Shown here in pieces: positions 1 to 8,420 of a DNA stretch of 38,469 bases; the first letter of the stretch is position 1; each line of letters opens with the position of its first letter. This stretch comes from a virus. The notes under the pieces are model-generated. The model was not told where the DNA came from, did no database searches, and saw only the letters and a program-made list of their open reading frames with translations. Where the stretch lies: IMG/VR virus record IMGVR_UViG_3300028571_000054, positions 1 through 38,469 of that record; one strand, 5' to 3'. The position numbers were made by a program, and so were the translations under genes.

Positions 1-120
1 AGATACAACAACAACATTACACCATACTACCTCTAAAACATAATAGAGTAGCACTATAATAGAGTACTACAGTACTACACTGCTACTGTACATCACCCGC
101 AACTATAGCATGCTACCATA

Positions 121-154
121 GCACCATACTATAGCACCATACTATAGCACCATA
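121..154. repeat. Tandem 13-base repeat, about 2.6 copies
   Basis: The unit GCACCATACTATA occurs at 121-133 and 134-146, followed by its first eight bases at 147-154. Related GCTACCATA and GCACTACTATGC words flank it. It lies in the non-coding region before the late genes and could be a protein-binding array or simple replication slippage. Confidence 0.7.
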
Positions 155-208
155 GCACTACTATGCTAACACTAATAGCATGCTACCTTACTCTTATATA
201 GTATGTGA

Positions 209-249
209 GTACTTACTAACAATACTTATGCGCTAGCGTACTTACTAAC
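209..249. repeat. 12-base direct repeat, 29-base period
   Basis: GTACTTACTAAC occurs at 209-220 and again at 238-249, a start-to-start distance of 29 bases (close to three helical turns). Such phasing would suit a regulator binding one face of the DNA, but no protein is known to bind it. Confidence 0.55.
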
Positions 250-462
250 TTGAGGATGGTGGTAGCCTTTTTTGAGTTTTGTGATTCCTTCCTTCCTTAA
301 GCACCTATCTATTTTTTATAAACTTTTTCAGTAGTACCACATTATAGTACTTAGCTAGCTAGTACTGCTATATACTAGATACCTAGTTACTACTGCATAT
401 AACTAAGATAGTACTGGTACTATAGCTGCTATCGGCACTATACCTAGTACTCTCCTATTCTT

Positions 463-468
463 TATAAT
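463..468 (+). promoter_or_regulatory. Candidate -10 box before the terminase genes
   Basis: A perfect TATAAT lies 41 bases upstream of the small terminase start. The matching -35 position (about 440-445) is a poor match to TTGACA, so an activator or a different recognition mode would be needed. Weak evidence. Confidence 0.3.
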
Positions 469-508
469 ACTAGTAATATGGAATATAGAACTAAAGGAAT
501 ACAGGCAA

Positions 509-1057
509 ATGGATAAGGTTTTTACTGGTACAGCTGGGCGCGCACTTGAGCTACTAGGAAATGGAGTAAATGCAGAATCTGTTGCAGCTGCACTAGGTGT
601 TACTCCTAGTTATATTAGTACACTTATAGCAGATGAAGAATTTACTACTCAGCTAGTTACTCTTAAATATGAGAAGCTTAGTAAACATAATGAGCGCGAT
701 GATAAGTATAACTCAATAGAAGATAAGCTATTAGAACAGTTAGAAAGTCTTCGTCCACTTATGATGAGACCAATGGAAGTATTGCGAGCAATTCAGGTAG
801 TAAATGCAGCGAAACGCAGAGGTGCAGCTTCACCTGATTCTATTGTAAATAAACAAGCATTAGTACAACTTACAATGCCAATACAACTAGTACAGAAATT
901 TACTACTAATATAAATAACCAAGTAGTGGAAGTAGAAGGACAGGAATTAGTAACTATTGATTCTAAGTCACTACTATCTAAGATAGGAAGAACAGATGAC
1001 TACAAAGCAGCAACACCAGAACTTACATCAGCAACACCAAGTGCTACATCAGCGTAA
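509..1057 (+). CDS. terS: Putative small terminase subunit
   Basis: A 182-residue protein directly upstream of the large terminase, the usual place for the DNA-recognition subunit of the packaging motor. Residues about 19-40 read as a helix-turn-helix (GVNAESVAAALGVTPSYIST), as expected for a subunit that binds the packaging site. The middle is helical and charged, which suits oligomerisation, and the last 20 residues are a Thr/Ala/Ser-rich tail. The ATG is preceded by AAAGGA at about 493-498. The assignment rests on gene order, size and the predicted DNA-binding motif; small terminases diverge too fast for residue-level proof. Confidence 0.75.
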   Translation: MDKVFTGTAGRALELLGNGVNAESVAAALGVTPSYISTLIADEEFTTQLVTLKYEKLSKHNERDDKYNSIEDKLLEQLESLRPLMMRPMEVLRAIQVVNAAKRRGAASPDSIVNKQALVQLTMPIQLVQKFTTNINNQVVEVEGQELVTIDSKSLLSKIGRTDDYKAATPELTSATPSATSA

Positions 1058-1085
1058 TAAGGATGCAGCATGGGAACGCTTGATT

Positions 1086-1196
1086 ATGATTCAGGCACAG
1101 TTATCTTCTACTCCTGATTCTGCCACTACTTCAGGTTCTTTAACTACGAGCATAGCTCTACTAACTAAACTATCTAATAAGTCTTACTATGGCTAG
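1086..1196 (+). CDS. Possible 36-residue ORF coupled to the large terminase
   Basis: The 131-base gap between the terminase genes has an open frame (ATG 1086) whose stop at 1194-1196 overlaps the large terminase start at 1189. The large terminase has no good Shine-Dalgarno site of its own, so ribosomes finishing this ORF could restart there. The predicted peptide is Ser/Thr/Leu-rich and unlike any family I know, and its own start lacks a clear ribosome site. The same frame runs back into the end of the small terminase gene, so it could also be a frameshift extension. It may equally be chance. Confidence 0.2.
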   Translation: MIQAQLSSTPDSATTSGSLTTSIALLTKLSNKSYYG

Positions 1197-2757
1197 ATAT
1201 GACTCTAGAGCAGATGCAGATTTAGGATTTACTAAACATGAACTAGATGAAGCAGCAGCTAAACTTACTCCTGTAGAAGATGAGCCTAGTACTGTAGATG
1301 ATTTTACCTTTACTAGTGATGAAGTAATTAATGCAGCTAAGGAATCTCCTGACTTTCTAGCAGGCTTAGTAATGCCAGCTATATTTAAATACATGCTACC
1401 ACCAGTATTCGTAGCTATTTGGAACTGGCTTGTATCCTTTGTTAATATATCTAGGATATTTCCACAGCTTGCAATAGGACTTCCTCGCGGCTTCGGTAAA
1501 ACCACAGTTATTAAACTATTCGTAGTATTCTGTATCCTATTTAGTAGAAAGAAGTTCATACTTGTAGTTTCTAGTACTAGTACTCTAGCTGAAAACATCA
1601 TTAGTGACATAGCTGATATGTTAGATGAACCTAATGTAAAGAAAGTATTTGGAGACTGGAGAGTAGGACTAGAAACTGATAGAAAAGACTTAAAGAAGTT
1701 CGGCTTCAGAGGTAAAGATATTACTCTTGCAGGACTAGGTGCTGGTACTTCCTTACGTGGACTTAATATTAAGAATGAACGTCCAGATGTAATGATATTC
1801 GAGGATATACAAACTAGGGAGTGCGCTGATTCAGAAGTACAATCTAATGCTCTTGAACAGTGGATGTATGGTACTGCTATGAAAGCTAAGTCTCCTCATG
1901 GCTGTATGTTCATATTTGTAGGTAATATGTATCCTACAAAAAACTCTATATTACGTAAGCTCAAACTAAATCCTAAGTGGACTAAGTTTATTGTAGGAGG
2001 AATTACTAGTAAGGGTGAATCACTATGGGAAGAACTACAACCTCTTACACAACTACTTCAGGAATTTGAGAATGACTTAGCATCTGGACATCCAGAGATA
2101 TTCTATAGTGAAGTGCTTAATGATGAAAACGCTAGTGTAAATAAGCGAATTGATTTATCTAAACTGCCACCATACCCATATACAGCAGATGAAGTAATAC
2201 TAGGCAATTATATAATCATTGACCCTTCTAATGATAAGTCTAATTCTGATAGTGTGGCTATAGGATACTTCGAAGTAATAGATACACTTCCTGTACTTAA
2301 AGACCTAGAGAATGCAAGACTAAGTCCAGGAGATACTATTAGAGTAGCACTTACTATGGCACTTAAGTATAACTGTCGCTTAGTAGCTGTAGAATCTAAC
2401 GCTTATCAGTACTCCCTTCTATACTGGTTTAAGCACTTCTCTGAACAACTAGGAATACAAGGAATTAACTTTGTAGAAGTGTATTCTGGTGGACTTAGTA
2501 AGCCTACTAGAATACTTACTATGTTTAAAGCATACATAGCTGGCGAGTTCTTTATAGACCCTAAGTTAGTATCACAAGTACACTTAGAAATATCTCAGTA
2601 TAACCATCTCAAACGAGATAATACTGATAACATATTAGACTTACTTACCTATGCTGCAAGAGTACTAGAACTATATGCTGAATTTATTCAGTTTGATTCA
2701 TACCTACAGATAGTAGAAGAATCTAGAGAACTTATATTACATAACTCACCATTCTAA
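1189..2757 (+). CDS. terL: Large terminase subunit (packaging ATPase-nuclease)
   Basis: Powers translocation of DNA into the prohead and cuts the concatemer. The 522 residues hold an N-terminal ATPase with Walker A LPRGFGKTT (98-106) and Walker B DVMIFED (200-206, catalytic E205). A C-terminal RNase H-like nuclease follows, with acidic residues D345 (IIDPSNDKSNSDS), E402 (VAVESNAYQ) and an aspartate among D477-D484. Both active sites look intact. Length and domain order are normal for a podovirus large terminase. The start codon overlaps a possible small upstream ORF and has only a weak ribosome site. Confidence 0.95.
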   Translation: MARYDSRADADLGFTKHELDEAAAKLTPVEDEPSTVDDFTFTSDEVINAAKESPDFLAGLVMPAIFKYMLPPVFVAIWNWLVSFVNISRIFPQLAIGLPRGFGKTTVIKLFVVFCILFSRKKFILVVSSTSTLAENIISDIADMLDEPNVKKVFGDWRVGLETDRKDLKKFGFRGKDITLAGLGAGTSLRGLNIKNERPDVMIFEDIQTRECADSEVQSNALEQWMYGTAMKAKSPHGCMFIFVGNMYPTKNSILRKLKLNPKWTKFIVGGITSKGESLWEELQPLTQLLQEFENDLASGHPEIFYSEVLNDENASVNKRIDLSKLPPYPYTADEVILGNYIIIDPSNDKSNSDSVAIGYFEVIDTLPVLKDLENARLSPGDTIRVALTMALKYNCRLVAVESNAYQYSLLYWFKHFSEQLGIQGINFVEVYSGGLSKPTRILTMFKAYIAGEFFIDPKLVSQVHLEISQYNHLKRDNTDNILDLLTYAARVLELYAEFIQFDSYLQIVEESRELILHNSPF

Positions 2758-2771
2758 AGGAACAATACATC

Positions 2772-4790
2772 ATGGCAACACCTGATATTCCATTTATACC
2801 ATCTATCAAATCACAAGAAGCACTAGTTAACTTCTCTACTGTTATTGCACAAGCTAATATTAACAACCAACGCCAAAGGTTCTTAGATATTGACTTAGCT
2901 TATATTCGTGAGCAAGACCAGACTAAAGAACATAAGAGAGCGCAACTAGCTAATAAGTATGGTGATTCTAATCGCCTTCAGAACATCACTATTCCAGTAG
3001 TAATGCCACAAGTAGAATCCGCAGTTACTTATCAAGCATCAGTATTCTTAACAGGTGTGCCTATGTTTGGAGTAGCAGCTGACCCTGAATTTATAGATGC
3101 AGCTCTCATGTTAGAATCAATCATTGAAACTGAGCAGATTCGTGGCGACTGGGTACGTAATCTTCTTATGTTCTTTCGTGATGGTTTTAAATACAACATT
3201 AGTGCTATAGAATGTTCATGGGATACTATGTCTACTGTAGCACTAGAGACTAATCTAGCACAAGGTATACAAGCTAAACCTAAGAATGTACTGTGGAGTG
3301 GTAATAAGCTTACTCGTATTAATCCATACAACTTCTTCTATGACACCAAAGTAGCGCCATCACAAATCTACATTGATGGAGACTATGCTGGTAAGCATGA
3401 ACTTATGAGTAGAATTAAACTTAAGCAATTTGTAGCTAATCTTAAGTACCGTATGAACATGACTGAAGCATTTGAATCCTCTTCTAAGGGTGCTAGTGTA
3501 CTAGGCATTGATACATCTTACTACTATATGCCTGATATTAATCCGCAAGTATCAGCAGAACTTAAAGATGGTGACTTCAATTGGATGTCTTGGGCTAAAA
3601 TTGCTGGAGGTAAGCAAGAAATTAACTACAGTGATAACTACTTAGTTACTACTATCTATGCTAGAGTTATCCCAGCGGACTTTAATCTAAATCTACCAGA
3701 GCGTAATACTCCGCAGATTATGAAGCTGATACTAGTAAATCTATCTGTACTAATATATGCAGAGAAACAAACTAATGCACATAACTACATACCTATAGTA
3801 TGTGGTGTACCTAACGAAGATGGCTTACAAGAACAAACTAAGACATTAGCTGAGAACTCTATTCCATTCCAGCAAGTAACTAGTGCTCTTATGAACTCAG
3901 TAATAGCTTCCCGCAGGCGCGCTATCAGTGACAGAGTTATCTATGACCCATCTAGAATTAGTGAAGCACAGATTAATAGTCCTAATCCTTCTGCTAAGAT
4001 ACCAGTACGACCAACTGCTTATGGTAAGCCAGTAGGAGAAGCAGTATATCCATTCCCATTCAGAGATGAACAAGCTGGCTTAGTACTAGGAGAAATCCAA
4101 CAACTACTAGCTATTGGTAATGAAGTTAATGGTCAGAATAAGGCTAAACAAGGGCAGTTTGTTAAAGGTAATAAAACCCAATCAGAGTTTCAAACTGTTA
4201 TGAACAATGCTAATGGTAGAGACCAACAAACAGCAATACTGTATGAAGCACAGGCATTTACTCCACTTAAGGAGATAATTAAAACTAACATACTACAGTA
4301 TCAAGGTGCTGAGAAGTTATTCTCTAAGAGTAAGAACCAAGCAGTACAAGTAGACCCACAACGTATGAGAGATGCAGTAATGGAGTTCAAACTATCTGAT
4401 GGTTTAGTTCCTACTGATAAAGTAATGGATGCAGAAGCATTTACTATCTCCTTGCAAACTCTTGGTTCTAGTCCACAGCTTGCTAGTGGTTACAATATAG
4501 CACCATTATTCAGCTATCTAATGAAACAAAGAGGTGCAGACTTAACTCCTTTTGAAAAGACTCCTGAGCAGATAGCTTATGAAGAAGCAGTACTAGCATG
4601 GCAACAAGCAGTAGCAGCATTTGCTAAAGGCTTAGAATCAGGACAAGTTACACAGGAACAACTTCCACCACAACCTACTCCTGAACAGTTCGGCTATACA
4701 CCAGCAGGTAATAATAGTGCTGCTACACCAGCTAGAACTACTCAGAATGTAAATAATATAACTAATAACATTACTAATAACCGCGCGTAA
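2772..4790 (+). CDS. Portal protein (head-tail connector)
   Basis: Forms the dodecameric ring at the special vertex through which DNA enters and leaves, docking the terminase and then the neck. The 672-residue length and the place right after the large terminase are typical. The body is a mixed alpha/beta sequence with a long region around residues 350-520 (arginine-rich helix IASRRRAISDR, then a Gln/Asn-rich part) that resembles the stem and crown of podovirus portals. The last 18 residues are Asn/Thr-rich. AAAGGAA lies just before the ATG. I call it by position, size and overall character, without a catalytic motif to check. Confidence 0.85.
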   Translation: MATPDIPFIPSIKSQEALVNFSTVIAQANINNQRQRFLDIDLAYIREQDQTKEHKRAQLANKYGDSNRLQNITIPVVMPQVESAVTYQASVFLTGVPMFGVAADPEFIDAALMLESIIETEQIRGDWVRNLLMFFRDGFKYNISAIECSWDTMSTVALETNLAQGIQAKPKNVLWSGNKLTRINPYNFFYDTKVAPSQIYIDGDYAGKHELMSRIKLKQFVANLKYRMNMTEAFESSSKGASVLGIDTSYYYMPDINPQVSAELKDGDFNWMSWAKIAGGKQEINYSDNYLVTTIYARVIPADFNLNLPERNTPQIMKLILVNLSVLIYAEKQTNAHNYIPIVCGVPNEDGLQEQTKTLAENSIPFQQVTSALMNSVIASRRRAISDRVIYDPSRISEAQINSPNPSAKIPVRPTAYGKPVGEAVYPFPFRDEQAGLVLGEIQQLLAIGNEVNGQNKAKQGQFVKGNKTQSEFQTVMNNANGRDQQTAILYEAQAFTPLKEIIKTNILQYQGAEKLFSKSKNQAVQVDPQRMRDAVMEFKLSDGLVPTDKVMDAEAFTISLQTLGSSPQLASGYNIAPLFSYLMKQRGADLTPFEKTPEQIAYEEAVLAWQQAVAAFAKGLESGQVTQEQLPPQPTPEQFGYTPAGNNSAATPARTTQNVNNITNNITNNRA

Positions 4791-4800
4791 GGATACAGCT

Positions 4801-5010
4801 ATGAGCCCATTTGTAGGTGCTAAGCATCAAAGAGATAAAGCTATATCCAGAGGTAATACATTAGCTTATAGAGTATGGACTACTGAAGAAGATGCTGAAC
4901 TACTTAAGTATGAAAAAGAAGGTCATAGTATCTATGCTTTATCTAAAGCATTTAAGAGAAGTGAAAAATCTATTAAAACTAGACTACATAAATTAAAAGA
5001 AAGGAATTAA
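4801..5010 (+). CDS. Small Myb/SANT-like DNA-binding protein
   Basis: A 69-residue basic protein. After a 25-residue basic lead it has the three-helix pattern of a Myb/SANT-like domain: W26-TTEEDAELLKY (about 26-37), SIYALSKAF (43-51) and RSEKSIKTRLHKL (54-66). In this pattern the Trp and acidic first helix pack the core and the Arg/Lys-rich third helix contacts DNA. It sits between portal and scaffold genes, an unusual place for a regulator. It could be a late transcription factor, a DNA-packaging accessory or a minor head protein. Its AAGGA site is 6 bases before the ATG. Confidence 0.7.
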   Translation: MSPFVGAKHQRDKAISRGNTLAYRVWTTEEDAELLKYEKEGHSIYALSKAFKRSEKSIKTRLHKLKERN

Positions 5011-5014
5011 TTAA

Positions 5015-5278
5015 ATGTCTAAACTATTAACATCACTATATACTAAGTATGAATTTACACCTGATGAAACTATTCAGGCTACATCATTTACAGACTTACA
5101 ACTTCAATTTTTACAAACCGAATTAGCTATTGCAGCAGAGGAGAAAATAACAGCGACATACGACCCACTTAATCCAGTATCATATGCACAACGAGAAGCA
5201 GAACTAACAGGTAAGATGCTAGTATTACAGTATCTTATCGAATTAGGTAACACAGCAAGAGCAGCACAAAACACTTAA
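5015..5278 (+). CDS. Small head-region protein, unknown function
   Basis: An 87-residue acidic, mostly helical protein (two likely long helices, about 25-45 and 55-80) between the Myb-like gene and the scaffold gene. I recognise no domain. A small helical protein between portal and scaffold in podoviruses is often a minor head or assembly factor, but that is inference from position only. It follows the previous stop by four bases and has an AAGGA site, so it is part of the same transcript. Confidence 0.6.
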   Translation: MSKLLTSLYTKYEFTPDETIQATSFTDLQLQFLQTELAIAAEEKITATYDPLNPVSYAQREAELTGKMLVLQYLIELGNTARAAQNT

Positions 5279-5309
5279 CTCACAACTTATATTCAAAGGA
5301 AATACTATC

Positions 5310-6041
5310 ATGGCATTATCAGACTTAATGGAATCATTCAAAGGCACACCAGCACCAGCGCCTGCACCAGCACCAGTAGTAGCACCTGCTACTAATATTC
5401 AACCGCCAGCAGATAATTCTGCACCAGCAGATTCTAATAACCCTACAGGTTCAGAATCGCCACTTGATACATTTAAGGACTTGTGGGAAACTGACCCTAA
5501 TAAGCAAGCCGATACTAACACTAGTTTACTAGGGGAAATCAATCCTCAGAAGATACTAGAGCAAGCTAGTAAGGTGAACTTTGCTAAAATTGTTAAACCA
5601 GAAGATGTTAAACTAATACAACAAGGCGGTGAAGGTGCAGTAGAAGCTCTTGGTAGAGCATTGAATGCAACATCACAAGCAGTTTATGCTCAATCAGCAG
5701 TAGCAACAGCTAAGATAGTGGAACAAGCAACTTCTAGATTAGAAGAAAAAATCTTAGCTTCACTCCCAGAAAGAATCAAACAACAGTCGTTCTCTAACTC
5801 CTTGCGAGAAGATAACCCTGCTTACTCCCATCCATCAGCTGCACCTATTGTAGCTATGATTGAAACTCAAATGCAAACTAAATTCCCTAATGCAACTACA
5901 GCAGAACTTAAGGAAATGGCGAAGGATTACTTCACTAAAACTTTCTCTGCTATCTCAGGTGCTGATGCAACTGCTGCTAAAACTAAGCAGGAAGCAGCTA
6001 GCAAAGAGATTGATTGGAGTAAGGAATTTGGTATAAGTTAG
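5310..6041 (+). CDS. Putative capsid scaffolding protein
   Basis: A 243-residue protein upstream of the major capsid gene, where scaffold genes usually lie. Residues about 13-30 form an Ala-Pro repeat, followed by a disordered Asn/Ser/Pro stretch to about 55. The rest is helical and charged (about 80-200), ending in a basic-acidic tail (KEIDWSKEFGIS). A disordered N-terminus plus a helical body matches scaffolds that guide prohead assembly and then leave. No enzyme motif is seen, so no head protease is implied here. Confidence 0.7.
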   Translation: MALSDLMESFKGTPAPAPAPAPVVAPATNIQPPADNSAPADSNNPTGSESPLDTFKDLWETDPNKQADTNTSLLGEINPQKILEQASKVNFAKIVKPEDVKLIQQGGEGAVEALGRALNATSQAVYAQSAVATAKIVEQATSRLEEKILASLPERIKQQSFSNSLREDNPAYSHPSAAPIVAMIETQMQTKFPNATTAELKEMAKDYFTKTFSAISGADATAAKTKQEAASKEIDWSKEFGIS

Positions 6042-6078
6042 TAACTAGTTTTATTTTTAACCAAATTAGGAGAAACAT

Positions 6079-6489
6079 ATGTTTAACAGAGCACAAGTGG
6101 TTCGTGGCTCAGATGGTATTGTACAGAAGCAGATGGTAGGAGATGGTATCTCTGCTAATCTAGGTACTACTATCCAAGCTACAGATTCTAACCAAACAAT
6201 TACTGCAAATGCAATTAGTAATGGTTTATATGTACGTAATGGTATGACTGCTGGTCGTACTGATACTACAGATACAGCACTTAATATCTTAGCAGCTAAT
6301 GCTGGTATAGATAATGGTGATAGCTTCTTACTAGTAGTATCAGTAAGTACAGCCTTTGCACTTACATTAGCAGGTGGCGCAGGTGTTACATTCGTAGCTG
6401 GTGGTAAAACTTCTATTCCAGCATCTAGCTTTGGATTAGTACAGTTTATCAAAACATCAGATACAACTATGCAAATGCGAATCCTCTAA
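6079..6489 (+). CDS. Putative head decoration or stabilisation protein
   Basis: A 136-residue, cysteine-free protein rich in Thr, Ala, Asn and Val, with the alternating pattern of a beta-sandwich. The segment about 70-130 (GDSFLLVVSVSTAFALTLA, then GVTFVAGG and a C-terminal strand) resembles beta-rich domains of small phage structural proteins. It lies between scaffold and major capsid, a common place for decoration proteins. An AGGAGA site lies just before the ATG. It could instead be a minor tail or fibre component. Confidence 0.55.
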   Translation: MFNRAQVVRGSDGIVQKQMVGDGISANLGTTIQATDSNQTITANAISNGLYVRNGMTAGRTDTTDTALNILAANAGIDNGDSFLLVVSVSTAFALTLAGGAGVTFVAGGKTSIPASSFGLVQFIKTSDTTMQMRIL

Positions 6490-6538
6490 CATCAAGTTAG
6501 AACCATTAATTTAATTAAATAAAGAAAAGGAATTTATT

Positions 6539-7759
6539 ATGAGTACAGGTATTTTACAGACTAATAATCTACCTATCGATTTAGCGAAGAAGTCGTTTGC
6601 TGGTATGATTACACGTCTTATGCCAAATGGTGCTGCACCATTGTTTGGTATGACTTCAATGTTAGGAGACGAACGTGCAGTACAAACAGAGCATGGTTAC
6701 TTCTCTAAAACAATGCTATTCCCTGAATTGCAATTAAGTGCCGCAGTAGTAGCTGCTGATACAGTGTTACCAGTTGTATCTACAGCTAACGTACTTCCAG
6801 GTATGATTATGCGTGTCAATACTACTGGTGAGAATATCATTATTAATAATGTAATTTCTCCTACTTCAGTGTCAGTATCTCGTGGCATTGGTACAGTAGC
6901 TGCTGCTAACATTGCTATTAACGTAAGGTTATACCAAGTTGGTTCTGCATTTGAAGAATCTTCTATCAGACCAAACGCACTTAATATTAACCCAGTACGT
7001 ATTACTAACTTAACCCAAATCTTCCGTAATACTTGGGCTGTCAGTGATACTATGCGTGAGACAATGGTAATTGCTGGCGAAACTAACGTAGCAGAGAGCA
7101 AGCAAGACTGTGCAGCGTTCCATGCTGCTGATATTGAGAAGGGCTTATTCTTCGGTCAACGTTCACAAGGTACTAGAAATGGTAATCCATTCCGTACTAT
7201 GAATGGTCTTATCGCTATTGTTGGTAACTTGGCTAACTACCCATCTTACTATGTAGCACCTAACAACTTTACAGCAGCAGCTACTACTAACTACACACAG
7301 TTAGAGGGTTTTTTAGACCCAGTGTTTAACCAAGCTACTGACCCTAAAGTTGCTAACGAGCGTGTATTATTCTGCGGTGGTAATGCTAAACGTGTTATCA
7401 ATAACATTGGTCGTTTGAATGGTACTTATCAGTTAGTTGATGGACAAACTAATTGGGGTCTACAATTTGCTACATTCAAAACAGCTCGTGGTATGTTCCG
7501 TCTTATCGAGCATCCATTGTTCAATAGTAATACTGATTGGTCTTCTATGGCTATTGCAGTTGACTTAAGTACATTTAAAATAGCATACTTAGGCGACCGT
7601 AAAACACAGTCTAAAGACTTTAATGGTTCTAGCAATGAAGCTACTGATAACGGTATTGATGCAGTAGGTGGTACATTAACTACTGAGTTAACTACAGTTA
7701 TTAAGAATCCTCCAGCTAACTCAATCATTACAGGCTTGACAGCAGCAGCAGTAGGTTAA
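6539..7759 (+). CDS. Major capsid protein, SU10/DUF5309 type
   Basis: Forms the icosahedral shell. The 406 residues match the pattern of the SU10-like major capsid family (DUF5309): a segment with TNLTQIFRNTWAVSDT, then ETMVIAGETNVAESK, then a helix with ADIEKGLFFGQRSQG and a short loop NPFRTMNGLIAIVGN, followed by the HK97-like P and A domain regions. Its codons look more optimised than those of its neighbours (Arg mostly CGT), as expected for a very highly expressed gene. AAAAGGA lies before the ATG, and a strong terminator follows within 80 bases. Confidence 0.9.
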   Translation: MSTGILQTNNLPIDLAKKSFAGMITRLMPNGAAPLFGMTSMLGDERAVQTEHGYFSKTMLFPELQLSAAVVAADTVLPVVSTANVLPGMIMRVNTTGENIIINNVISPTSVSVSRGIGTVAAANIAINVRLYQVGSAFEESSIRPNALNINPVRITNLTQIFRNTWAVSDTMRETMVIAGETNVAESKQDCAAFHAADIEKGLFFGQRSQGTRNGNPFRTMNGLIAIVGNLANYPSYYVAPNNFTAAATTNYTQLEGFLDPVFNQATDPKVANERVLFCGGNAKRVINNIGRLNGTYQLVDGQTNWGLQFATFKTARGMFRLIEHPLFNSNTDWSSMAIAVDLSTFKIAYLGDRKTQSKDFNGSSNEATDNGIDAVGGTLTTELTTVIKNPPANSIITGLTAAAVG

Positions 7760-7797
7760 TAGCAGTTAGCAGTTAGTAGTTAGTAGTTCTTCCCCCT

Positions 7798-7837
7798 GAA
7801 TAGGGTAGTAGCTTATTTTACTACCCTATTCTTTTTT
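7798..7837 (+). terminator. Intrinsic terminator after the major capsid gene
   Basis: A perfect 13-bp stem, GAATAGGGTAGTA (7798-7810) with TACTACCCTATTC (7819-7831), an 8-base loop, and six T bases directly after it (7832-7837). It lies between the capsid gene and the next start (7866). It should cap the abundant capsid message while partial readthrough feeds the tail genes. Confidence 0.9.
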
Positions 7838-7865
7838 CCCTCTTGTATATTAGGAGTAACATCAA

Positions 7866-8396
7866 ATGCATAAATTATATAAAGCAGTTCAAAGTAGTTT
7901 TCAAGTAGTATTAGCTAAAGGTGGTGTATGTGCCTTTGTAGGTAATCAGTTCCACACAGGTAATAAAGAAGTAATAGCAGAATTAGATAAAATGATAGTA
8001 GATGCTCCACACATGGGAATCTATGTTGATGAAAATGAGCCAGAAGTTGACCCAAATGCATTATCACCTACAGCTATCATTGAAGCAAAAGTACGTGCTA
8101 AGATTCTTGCGGAAATGGCAGAAGCTAATAATCCTGCAAATGACCGTGGTAATACTGTTCAAGGCAATTTTGCAAATTCTATTAATAACACAGATAAAGT
8201 AGAAGAAGCTGCAACTGGTATTGCACCTGAAGTTAAAGCTGAGTTAGCTGCATTAACAGCTACTAAGCAAGCAAGTACATTAGAAGCTATTAGAAATCGT
8301 GCTTCAGTGGTAGCTGCTGGCGGTCAAGGTACAGCAACAGTAGTACCAACTCCTGATACTAAGTTATCAGAAGATGAAGCAAGTACACAAGTATAA
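7866..8396 (+). CDS. Head-associated protein, unknown function
   Basis: A 176-residue acidic protein just after the capsid terminator. Residues 1-60 look like a small folded domain (pattern CAFVGNQFHTGNKEVIAELD, then IYVDENEPEVDP). From about 65 on it is Ala/Glu/Thr-rich and helical, with a disordered acidic tail. Its place between the major capsid and the adaptor gene suggests a head completion or neck role, but I do not recognise the family. An AGGAG site precedes the ATG. Confidence 0.6.
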   Translation: MHKLYKAVQSSFQVVLAKGGVCAFVGNQFHTGNKEVIAELDKMIVDAPHMGIYVDENEPEVDPNALSPTAIIEAKVRAKILAEMAEANNPANDRGNTVQGNFANSINNTDKVEEAATGIAPEVKAELAALTATKQASTLEAIRNRASVVAAGGQGTATVVPTPDTKLSEDEASTQV

Positions 8397-8420
8397 AACA
8401 TATAGATAGGATGAACTTTC

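Larger units (their letters stand above)
1..508. promoter_or_regulatory. Non-coding control region before the late genes
   Basis: No supported gene lies in these roughly 500 bases. The stretch is rich in TAGT/ACTA, CTAG and AGTACT words, and holds a tandem 13-base repeat (121-154) and a 12-base direct repeat (209-220 and 238-249). If the molecule is circular, it separates the leftward early genes (first start at 17..15) from the rightward late genes, so it would be a divergent promoter region. A TATAAT at 463-468 is the best late -10 candidate. No clear -35 element, hairpin terminator or origin was found. The role is inferred from position only. Confidence 0.5.

Noticed and set aside
121-154. 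CRISPR-like repeat array in the left region
   Set aside because: The units are tandem without spacers, only 13 bases long and fewer than three, and no cas adaptation genes exist; the Cas4-like nuclease is part of the recombination module.
1170-1610. Antisense open frame of 146 codons over the large terminase
   Set aside because: It lies wholly over a gene with clear catalytic motifs, has no ribosome site, and its Ser/Leu/Val-rich composition is what the reverse of this codon usage gives. The same applies to antisense frames at 6066-6452, 6697-7101, 9305-9907, 34451-34885 and 37223-37648.
8002-8202. 66-codon frame inside the head-associated gene
   Set aside because: Shadow of the real gene in another frame, with Leu/Gln/Lys low-complexity content and no ribosome site.
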